Shown in pieces: positions 6,517 through 11,930 of a stretch of DNA of 11,930 nucleotides. Both the position numbers and the translations under genes were made by a program. The DNA is from Acidobacteriota bacterium (GTDB taxonomy: Bacteria; Acidobacteriota; Terriglobia; Bryobacterales; Bryobacteraceae). The notes beneath the pieces were generated by a model, which saw only the letters and a list, made by a program, of their open reading frames with translations, was not told the DNA's origin and did no database searches. The DNA is taken from positions 1 through 11,930 of the forward strand of contig JAFDVT010000562.1 of NCBI GenBank assembly GCA_018268875.1. Direction: 5' to 3'. Numbering within the stretch: the stretch's first letter is position 1; every line of letters starts with the position of its first letter.

Positions 6517-8218
6517 CCTGTTCGAGCAACCCCATCCGTAGAAACTGGCCAAGGCGCCGTGTGACGTCCTCCGGCGCCAGGCCCAGCTCTTCCGCAAGTT
6601 TCGTTTGCGACCTCGTGCCATCGAGCGCCAGCAGCAACTGGCGATCGGTATCGTCGCCCAAGGCCGCCACGCAACCCAATAACGACGGCACCAGCGCTTC
6701 GCCGCGCTCGGCCGCGTACCTTGCAAATTGGCTCGCCACCGGCTTGCGGTTCAACTCCGTCGCGCAGTTCGGCATGTGCGAATGGAGTTCGAAAAATCCG
6801 CCTTCCCAGAACGGCATCAACCAGGCGCGCAGTTTCTGTTCCGCCGCGCGATCTTCGACTCCGAGCAACTTGCAGGCCTCGATCGCCAGTTTCCCCAGCA
6901 GCAAACGCCGGGGCCGTTGTTGCGACAGGACCACCAGCGCAGCCTTCAACAACGGTTCCGCGATCGCCACCTGCACGCCATCCGGGGACTCGAACAGTTC
7001 CTTCGCCGGGCCCTTGATATCGGGGTCCGGGGACAGCGGCACTGCACGCGTCGACACACGCATTGTGCACGCAATATCGGGGATCGGCACAATCGTCGGC
7101 TGCACCGTGTCGCGACACACCAGCGAGGCGTGGAACCGCGTCAGCCGCAAGCAATCGCGATACTGCATCCGGCGAACCGGGTCGCCCGCAAGGTCGTTCA
7201 ACATCTGCCGCGCGCGAGGCTCGATGGTGTTCGCCGTCCAATCCTCGATGCGAGCCTCGGCCGCGTAACGCAGGCCGTGACGCGAGAGCGCATCGGCAAA
7301 CTCGCGAAACAGGAACGGCTCGTTGATCTCCGCAAACTCGTCGTACATCACCTGCACGCGCGACTGTTTGCTCCAAAAGTGATCGGCGCAAGGCGCAAGC
7401 AACTGCGCCCATGTTTCGGGCATCGTGGAGAGATCCAGACGCTCGAGCGCGGCGTACGCCTCGTCCAACGTGGCAGGTTTTGCCGACAACGCAAAATCGC
7501 GCAGAATCGCCGGCAGATGATAGCCCGGCCTCGCGTTGAAGCTGACATAGGCGACCCCGTTCGGCGCCAACTTCCGCCCGCAGATCTGCAGAATCCGTTC
7601 ACGAACGGCGAGCGGCGTCCAACTGTAAACCCCGTGCGCGACGATAAAGTCGAACTCCCCCTCGGGCTCAAACGACAGGATGTCCGCCGCCGCAAACGTC
7701 ACGTTCGAAGCCACTGCGGCCAGCGCCGCCTGCTTCGCCTCCTCGATCATGCGGGCCGAAAAATCGACCCCCACAAACTGGCTCTCCGGCAGGTCCACGG
7801 CGGCCGCAATCAGGCCGTACCCGGTGCCGCAACCCAACTCCAGCACCCGGCATTTGTTGATCGCCGCGGGCTTCAGGCCGAACACGCGCGACATCATCGC
7901 CAAGTGATCGGGATGCGTCTGCGAATGGACGTAGGACGGATAAGCGACCTCATGATACAGCGCGTTGCTGGACCAGGAAACGCTACCGGATTCCTCCCCG
8001 GGCGAGGCGTCGAACAGCGCGTCTACGGCATCGGCGCCGGCCTCGGCCAGCCGTTCCATTTCCGAGCGGACAAAATTGCGGTACGCCTCGCTCGGTGCGC
8101 TGTTGGCCAGGAACCCAAGGATCGCAAGCGCCTGCGTACGCCGTTCTTCCGCATCGGCGATCTGGCCGCAATGCATGACGACGGCGTCCCGCAGGATCGC
8201 CTGCAAACGATGCGTCAC
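6509..8218 (-). CDS. SAM-dependent methyltransferase with regulatory domain (PKMT-like)
   Basis: A 569-residue class I methyltransferase. QTHPDHLAMMSRVFGL (100-115) leads into the SAM-binding motif VLELGCGTG (125-133), the second-strand VGVDFS (149-154) and AHGVYSW (194-200). Then come a methyltransferase regulatory region with EINEPFLFREFADAL (297-311), a helical region from EPLLKAALVVL (421) and a C-terminal winged-helix-like tail around LDGTRSQTKLAEELG (532-546). This order matches the rickettsial protein lysine methyltransferases PKMT1/2, which modify outer-membrane protein OmpB; the substrate here is unknown. The first 88 residues are extra and look like a second copy of the segment that normally follows the catalytic domain. 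The start is GTG at 8218, overlapping the upstream RidA-like stop as GTGA, so coupling is likely. The last 8 bp overlap the convergent amidohydrolase gene. Confidence 0.85.
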   Translation of the reverse strand: MTHRLQAILRDAVVMHCGQIADAEERRTQALAILGFLANSAPSEAYRNFVRSEMERLAEAGADAVDALFDASPGEESGSVSWSSNALYHEVAYPSYVHSQTHPDHLAMMSRVFGLKPAAINKCRVLELGCGTGYGLIAAAVDLPESQFVGVDFSARMIEEAKQAALAAVASNVTFAAADILSFEPEGEFDFIVAHGVYSWTPLAVRERILQICGRKLAPNGVAYVSFNARPGYHLPAILRDFALSAKPATLDEAYAALERLDLSTMPETWAQLLAPCADHFWSKQSRVQVMYDEFAEINEPFLFREFADALSRHGLRYAAEARIEDWTANTIEPRARQMLNDLAGDPVRRMQYRDCLRLTRFHASLVCRDTVQPTIVPIPDIACTMRVSTRAVPLSPDPDIKGPAKELFESPDGVQVAIAEPLLKAALVVLSQQRPRRLLLGKLAIEACKLLGVEDRAAEQKLRAWLMPFWEGGFFELHSHMPNCATELNRKPVASQFARYAAERGEALVPSLLGCVAALGDDTDRQLLLALDGTRSQTKLAEELGLAPEDVTRRLGQFLRMGLLEQVI

Positions 8219-9150
8219 TTCGCGGCAACCGCCGAAATACGAACCAGGCTGCCTTTGTGTGCCGGGGGCAGAGGCTGCACCGTCGTACGTGTCGGCTTCG
8301 TGCCGGGGAAGAACGTGGCGTACACCGCGTTCATCTTGGCGAAATCGGCGATGTCGTCGACGTACACATTGGTGGCCACCGCGTCGGTCAAGGACATCCC
8401 GCTCCGCTCAAAGCAGGACTTCAGCTTCGCGAAAACGCTCTTGGTCTGATCTTCGATCGAGCCCGCGGGATCAGACGCCGCCACCTGGCAGAAGGCGAAA
8501 TTAGTGGGCTTCTTCTTGGCGGCTACGGCAAAGATCGCGTTCTTCGCGCCGGCCGGCAGTTCGTGGACAGGGACAACGCCTTCTTCGGCGGCACCAACGC
8601 TGTAGCGGTTGACGAACACCGCGTTCTTTTCGGAAAGACCCACGCGCTTCAATTCCTTCTTCAGGTTGTTGTGCGCTTCCTTCATCGTCTCGCCGTAGAC
8701 GCCCGGCAGATAGACGCGATCTTTCGCGGCGCCTTTCTTCAAGGCCACCACCGTGATCTCAACGGTCGTATCGGTGGGCATGTGCGCCACCACCAGCGTG
8801 ATGCGCGGCGGATTGTGCGGGAACGCGTCGATGTAGGCCGCCTGCACGGCGGGCAGATTCTTCGCGTCGTCCACATACAACTGAACCGCCACCGTATCGG
8901 CCAGCGAAAGGCCCGCCGCTTCCAGAATCAGGCGCACGTTGTCGATGCATTGCTTGGTCTGCGCGGCGATCCCTTGCGGCATCTGGCCCTTCGAATCGCG
9001 CACTCCCTGCCCCGACACGTAAACGTAGTTGCCCGCGTCGAGCCCCGGCGAATAGGGACCCACGGGCGGCGCTCCGCCCTTTGCCACTACCACCTTCGCC
9101 TGCCCGCTCAACAGCAGGCTTCCCGCAAGTACCGCCAGTAAAAGTCTCAC
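8215..9150 (-). CDS. Exported protein with three tandem RidA-like repeats
   Basis: A 311-residue protein with a Sec-type signal (MRLLLAVLAGSLLLSGQAK). Three RidA-like units follow. Unit 1 (about 22-139) is complete: YVSGQG (44-49), QTKQCIDNVRLILEAAG (64-80), LYVDD (91-95), R116 and E131. Unit 2 (about 144-213) keeps the helix TMKEAHNNLKKELKRVG (155-171), Y183 and a closing strand, but lacks the segment that carries the Arg. Unit 3 (about 216-311) has QTKSVFAKLKSCFERSG (235-251), VYVDD (262-266) and R288, but R304 stands where the catalytic Glu should be. RidA works as a homotrimer with active sites at subunit interfaces, so a single-chain pseudotrimer is a natural reading. The start is GTG at 9150; it lies 23 bp after the DinB-like gene and overlaps the methyltransferase start. 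RidA relationship firm for units 1 and 3; unit 2 inferred from gapless alignment. Confidence 0.85.
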   Translation of the reverse strand: MRLLLAVLAGSLLLSGQAKVVVAKGGAPPVGPYSPGLDAGNYVYVSGQGVRDSKGQMPQGIAAQTKQCIDNVRLILEAAGLSLADTVAVQLYVDDAKNLPAVQAAYIDAFPHNPPRITLVVAHMPTDTTVEITVVALKKGAAKDRVYLPGVYGETMKEAHNNLKKELKRVGLSEKNAVFVNRYSVGAAEEGVVPVHELPAGAKNAIFAVAAKKKPTNFAFCQVAASDPAGSIEDQTKSVFAKLKSCFERSGMSLTDAVATNVYVDDIADFAKMNAVYATFFPGTKPTRTTVQPLPPAHKGSLVRISAVAAK

Positions 9151-9157
9151 GGCAACT

Positions 9158-9163
9158 ATTGTA
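9158..9163 (-). promoter_or_regulatory. Possible -10 box (TACAAT) before the three-repeat RidA-like gene
   Basis: In the 23-bp gap between the DinB-like stop and the GTG at 9150, the minus strand reads TACAAT, ending 7 nt before the start codon. If used, it would give a leaderless message and let the RidA-like and methyltransferase genes be expressed apart from the upstream Nudix-DinB pair. No TTGACA-like -35 is visible 16-18 bp upstream, and no Shine-Dalgarno sequence precedes the GTG. Confidence 0.25.
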
Positions 9164-9173
9164 TTTCGCCCCG

Positions 9174-9665
9174 CTACTCTTCGAGCAGCTTGACGTACTC
9201 GATCGCACCGCCGTCGCTACCGGTAAGAATCCGCCGCAGGTAGTCGATCTGGCCGAGGTGATAGTTCAAATGGCCGTGCAGATGAACCACAAACTGCAGG
9301 TTGCTCATCGGCACGCCCAAGGGCTGCTCCGGGAACCGTTCCATGAGCCGCTCCACGGACAGGCCATCGATCACCGTCGGGATCTTCACCCGCAAGTCTC
9401 GCAGCCGGATCACCAATTCCGCCTGGGGCAGATCCTTCGTTGCGAATTCGCGATCCCGGTCGCGCTTGTACTCGAGGTTGCCAATCTGCCGGCCGACGTA
9501 CTCACGCAGGTTGCCTTCGACATGCAGCGCGAGGTTGCCCGCAGAGTTCGCCACGCCGGGCGCGGTCTTCCACAACAGGCCGGACGGAAAGCCCTCGATC
9601 TGTTGCACAAGCTTTCCCAGGTCACGAAACAACAGTTGCGCCAATAACTTCCCGGTATCTTTCAT
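9174..9665 (-). CDS. DinB/YfiT-like putative metalloprotein
   Basis: A 163-residue helical protein of the DinB superfamily (DUF1572-like). The three metal-ligand candidates sit where the four-helix bundle expects them: H48 in NLALHVEGNLREYVG, and H132 and H136 in GHLNYHLGQIDYLRRIL. Family members bind a divalent metal and include thiol-dependent transferases and hydrolases (bacillithiol, mycothiol) as well as many proteins of unknown function; the sequence does not show which applies. A longer open frame upstream to 9983 is antisense-like noise inside the Nudix gene. The ATG at 9665 is preferred because the fold begins there and it overlaps the Nudix stop as ATGA, the pattern of translational coupling. 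Probably the second gene of the Nudix operon. Confidence 0.82.
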   Translation of the reverse strand: MKDTGKLLAQLLFRDLGKLVQQIEGFPSGLLWKTAPGVANSAGNLALHVEGNLREYVGRQIGNLEYKRDRDREFATKDLPQAELVIRLRDLRVKIPTVIDGLSVERLMERFPEQPLGVPMSNLQFVVHLHGHLNYHLGQIDYLRRILTGSDGGAIEYVKLLEE

Positions 9666-10180
9666 TTCAAGTACTTCCAGCGGAGAAATCCGATATTCGT
9701 CTTTGCGTCCAGAATCTTGCCATTGCGCAGCATGTCTTCCACCTCTTTGGGCGTGAACCACTGCTTTTCGATGCGTTCGTCGTCCATCGGCGTCGCCTCG
9801 CCCTCCACCAGTCCGGTAGCGAGGTAGATGGACATCTTTTCCCCCAGGAACCCGGGGCTCGGAAAGAAATCGGCGATCTTCGACCATTTGCTGGCCTTGC
9901 ATCCGGTCTCTTCCTTTAATTCCCGTTTGGCGGCCTGCAACGCCGTCTCGCCGGGATCGATCTTGCCGGCCGGCAGTTCCCACAACATCTTCTGGGCCGG
10001 CAAACGGTATTGGCGGACCAGCAGAATTCGTTTTTTCGCGTCCACCGGCAGGATCACCGCCGACCCGGGATGATGCACAATGGCGCGTTTGATCTCAAAT
10101 CCGCTGGGATCCAGCGCGCGGTCCACCGACACGCGAAATAGCGAATTTTCGAAAACGGGCTCGGAAGATATTAATTTCAT
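9662..10180 (-). CDS. Nudix hydrolase, ADP-ribose pyrophosphatase type
   Basis: A 172-residue Nudix protein. The Nudix box is complete at residues 72-94: G72, E78, R86-E87, E90-E91 and G93 (GKIDPGETALQ then KRELKEETGC), which bind the catalytic Mg2+. Preceding LLVRQYRLPAQKMLWELPAG (53-72) is characteristic of ADP-sugar pyrophosphatases (NudF-like), which split ADP-ribose to AMP and ribose-5-phosphate; the exact substrate is inferred. The start at 10180 (MKLISSEPVFENSLFRVSVD) matches the usual N-terminus of this family; an in-frame GTG at 10237 would add 19 unlikely residues. AAGGA lies 1 nt before the start and AGGA 11 nt before it. It is the first gene of the minus-strand run toward DinB, the RidA-like gene and the methyltransferase, and overlaps DinB by 4 bp. 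Confidence 0.88.
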   Translation of the reverse strand: MKLISSEPVFENSLFRVSVDRALDPSGFEIKRAIVHHPGSAVILPVDAKKRILLVRQYRLPAQKMLWELPAGKIDPGETALQAAKRELKEETGCKASKWSKIADFFPSPGFLGEKMSIYLATGLVEGEATPMDDERIEKQWFTPKEVEDMLRNGKILDAKTNIGFLRWKYLK

Positions 10181-10277
10181 GTCCTTGGCTTTCCTATAGT
10201 TTAGCGGCGCGACAGCGAATCCAGTAAAGTCACTCACCAGTCTCGCCGATAGGAATTGGAAGGAGATACTGGCGGGT
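10181..10277. promoter_or_regulatory. Divergent promoter region with inverted ATAGGAA elements
   Basis: These 97 bp separate the Nudix start (minus) from the membrane-protein start (plus) and must hold promoters for both. TTCCTAT (10191-10197) and ATAGGAA (10249-10255) form an inverted pair, each arm facing its own gene. A plausible minus-strand -10 is TAAACT (10203-10198), with TTTACT about 19 bp upstream. A strong Shine-Dalgarno sequence AAGGAG for the plus-strand gene lies at 10260-10265. The promoter calls are weak; the ribosome-binding site is clear. Confidence 0.4.
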
Positions 10278-10994
10278 TTGGCCTACCTCGAGTACGTCCA
10301 CGTGCAACCTCGGAGCGAGAATTTGCTTCTCGTCCTGGGCAAAGCCTTGGACTTTTCGGCCGCCGACCTACTGGAAAACCGCAAGGGAATCCTATCCCAC
10401 GACCAACTGGCGCGCCTCAGCAAGACGCACGTGTATTTTCAGTTGATGGCGATCGTCATCTCGCTCATTACGCCAATCTTCCTTCGCGTCGCCTGGCTGT
10501 ATTTTGCGGAGGATCGTGGCATTGTCCGATTCCTGCAAAGGGCTTTTTACGACCCTTCCACCATCGCGCGCGGCCTTCGGCATGGCATCGAAGAGCCTCT
10601 TCCCATGCTGTTCTGGATCGTTCTTTGCATTTTTCCTCTCACCGCAATTCATTACTCGTTCCGCATGCCCTGGCCCCTGTTTCTGGACCTGTTGCGCCGC
10701 AAAGTAAAAAAGGAAACCGGGCTCGCATCCAACCGCTGGGCCGAACATCGCCTCCGCGGCCGCAAAGGCCGTGAAGGAGACCTGATCTCGCGCTACGACT
10801 ACATCATCAACGAGAACCGCTTCCGCGTATCGCGCGCCGCGTTTGAAGCTCTCGCACCGTCGCTCGAATACAACCTGTACTACTTGCCGCGCACGCGAAC
10901 TGTGGTGTCGATCGAACCGTTGGAAGCGGCGGCCAAGAACTTCGACCCCGCATCGCAAGGCTTCGACGTCCTCGAAAAGAAGCGCAGAGACTAA
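10278..10994 (+). CDS. Unrecognised membrane protein with two predicted transmembrane helices
   Basis: A 238-residue protein I cannot assign to a named family. Two hydrophobic helices are clear: about 52-75 (VYFQLMAIVISLITPIFLRV and on) and about 108-128 (LPMLFWIVLCIFPLTAIHYS). The N-terminal 50 residues are soluble and helical. The C-terminal half is basic and soluble (LLRRKVKKETG, LRGRKGREGD), then FRVSRAAFEALAPSLEYNLY (182-201), YYLPRTRTVVSIEP. That last pattern resembles the cytoplasmic tail of YcxB-like proteins with a strand-helix-strand unit, though this is only a resemblance. The frame is open from 10200 but has no ATG; I use TTG at 10278. AAGGAG at 10260-10265 is 12 nt away, longer than ideal, while CTG at 10269 is too close, so the start is uncertain. 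Stop 3 nt from the convergent phosphatase stop. Confidence 0.7.
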   Translation: MAYLEYVHVQPRSENLLLVLGKALDFSAADLLENRKGILSHDQLARLSKTHVYFQLMAIVISLITPIFLRVAWLYFAEDRGIVRFLQRAFYDPSTIARGLRHGIEEPLPMLFWIVLCIFPLTAIHYSFRMPWPLFLDLLRRKVKKETGLASNRWAEHRLRGRKGREGDLISRYDYIINENRFRVSRAAFEALAPSLEYNLYYLPRTRTVVSIEPLEAAAKNFDPASQGFDVLEKKRRD

Positions 10995-10997
10995 TCG

Positions 10998-11930
10998 TCA
11001 GCGCGCCGCCGCCTCCAGTTCCTTCGTAAACAGAGGCATTCCGGCGATATCCCGCAGAACCACCCGCAACGCTTTGGAACGTCCGTCCACCGCGATGTCG
11101 CCGAAGAACTGATACCCCGCCGACGGCGGCAAGTTGGACTGTCCTTTCGGCGGATGCTTGGCGAACACCACTTCCGGGCCGAACGTCGAATCGAGTTGCC
11201 CAGGTCCGAACGTACCCGCGTTCAAAGGACCGGACACGAATTCCCAGAACGGATCGAAGTCGCGGAACCCGGCCGACGCGCGTTCCGGCGAATAGCGGTG
11301 CGCCGCGGTGTAATGCACGTCGGCGGTCAGCCAAACCGTATTTCGAATCCCCTGCGCCTTCAGGAACTTCAAAATCCGGGCGATTTCGAACTCGCGCCCC
11401 AACACGGGACCGTCCCCGTTCGCCACCGCTTCGTACCTCGCACGGCCTTGCGCATCCTTGCCATCGCCCACCACCAGGCCGATCGGCATATCGGACGCAA
11501 TCACCTTCCACACAGCCTTGCTGTCCTTCAACGCCTTCAGCAGCCAGTCCACTTGGGTATTCCCGAGCAACGCGGTGTCCGGGCCCGCTGCTTCCTGCCG
11601 GTTGTAACTGTTGCCCGCACGGAAACTCCGCATGTCCAGAACAAAAACGTCCACCAACGGACCATATGGAACCACCCGGAAGATGCGGCCTTGGCGATCG
11701 AACGGAATCGGCGCATATTCGCCAAACGCCTGCCGCGCACGCGCCGCAATCACGCGGATGTCCTTCTCCGTGTACCGCATGTTGCCAGACAGGTCCATAC
11801 CCGGCGACCAGTTGTTCATCACCTCGTGGTCGTCCCACTGCCAGATCTGCGGAACGTCGGCAAGATGACGCCGGACGTTCGCGTCCAGCAGGTTGTAGCG
11901 GTATGCGCCGCGAAACTCGTCCAGCGTCTC
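10998..11930 (-). CDS. PhoD-like phosphatase, C-terminal part (cut by window edge)
   Basis: The frame is open from the right edge to the TGA at 10998-11000, giving 310 residues of the C-terminal region; GTG/ATG codons near 11822-11817 are internal. The core reads W-Q-W-D-D-H-E-V (complement of about 11843-11823), the PhoD WDDHE motif whose Asp/His residues bind the Fe/Ca metal centre. Further family signs are VDVFVLDMRSFR, WKVIASDMPIG, NTVWLTADVHYTAAHRYSP (the DVH metal-binding element) and FWEFVSGPLNAG. PhoD enzymes are Tat-exported phosphomonoesterases and phosphodiesterases, typically used to obtain phosphate from organic esters. The export signal and N-terminal domain lie outside the window, so localisation and regulation cannot be seen here. 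Catalytic residues within the visible part look intact. Confidence 0.9.
   Translation of the reverse strand, partial: ETLDEFRGAYRYNLLDANVRRHLADVPQIWQWDDHEVMNNWSPGMDLSGNMRYTEKDIRVIAARARQAFGEYAPIPFDRQGRIFRVVPYGPLVDVFVLDMRSFRAGNSYNRQEAAGPDTALLGNTQVDWLLKALKDSKAVWKVIASDMPIGLVVGDGKDAQGRARYEAVANGDGPVLGREFEIARILKFLKAQGIRNTVWLTADVHYTAAHRYSPERASAGFRDFDPFWEFVSGPLNAGTFGPGQLDSTFGPEVVFAKHPPKGQSNLPPSAGYQFFGDIAVDGRSKALRVVLRDIAGMPLFTKELEAAAR

Noticed and set aside
6728..8449. 573-residue plus-strand open frame
   Set aside because: Antisense across the methyltransferase and part of the RidA-like gene. Its composition is Arg-rich without domains, while the minus strand has clear family motifs.
9666..9983. Upstream extension of the DinB-like gene
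   Set aside because: It overlaps the Nudix gene in another frame with low-complexity Arg/Gly sequence; the ATGA overlap at 9662-9665 marks the natural start.
10181..10237. Nudix start at GTG 10237
   Set aside because: The extra 19 residues are not part of the family, and ATG 10180 matches the usual N-terminus and has nearby ribosome-binding sequence.
1..11930. Search by eye for tRNA, rRNA, CRISPR repeats, transposases, integrases and attachment sites
   Set aside because: None found. The gaps are under 100 bp and show no repeat arrays or mobile-element genes; the TA pair alone does not mark an island.

Overview
The window is a dense, GC-rich (about 60% by eye) bacterial chromosomal segment. 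It carries 14 protein-coding genes and no RNA gene, CRISPR array, insertion sequence or phage gene that I can see. The gene families suggest an acidobacterium of the Solibacter/Bryobacter type: exported RidA and SelA-like proteins, a J-domain protein with a C-terminal beta-rich domain, and an ALDH/glycosyltransferase pair. This assignment is inferred from recalled family resemblance, not from a search.

Layout. 1-1983 (minus): an aldehyde dehydrogenase-superfamily gene followed 6 bp later by a family 4 glycosyltransferase that runs off the left edge. 2006-2482 (plus): a RidA-family protein with a Tat-type signal, divergent from the ALDH gene. 2483-5276 (minus): a possible four-gene run of an exported SelA-like PLP enzyme, a small antitoxin, a ParE-type toxin and a membrane-anchored J-domain protein. 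5275-6516 (plus): an exported amidohydrolase whose start codon overlaps that of the SelA-like gene on the other strand. 6509-10180 (minus): a likely operon of Nudix hydrolase, DinB-like protein, an exported protein with three RidA-like repeats, and a PKMT-type methyltransferase; two of its three junctions are 4-bp start/stop overlaps. 10278-10994 (plus): an unrecognised two-helix membrane protein. 10998-11930 (minus): the C-terminal part of a PhoD-like phosphatase that runs off the right edge. No gene-free stretch exceeds 100 bp.

How the genes may work together. Four exported proteins lie within about 7 kb: a single-domain RidA, a SelA-like PLP enzyme, an amidohydrolase and a three-repeat RidA-like protein. 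Cytosolic RidA removes enamine/imine by-products of PLP enzymes, and SelA-like enzymes such as D-glucosaminate-6-phosphate ammonia-lyase release ammonia. An extracytoplasmic catabolic route with its own Rid protection is therefore a reasonable hypothesis, but the sequence does not prove it. The most unusual single gene is the three-repeat RidA-like protein at 8215-9150. Its repeats align without gaps over their central helix and strand. This suggests a single-chain version of the RidA homotrimer in which only the first repeat keeps the catalytic Arg/Glu pair.
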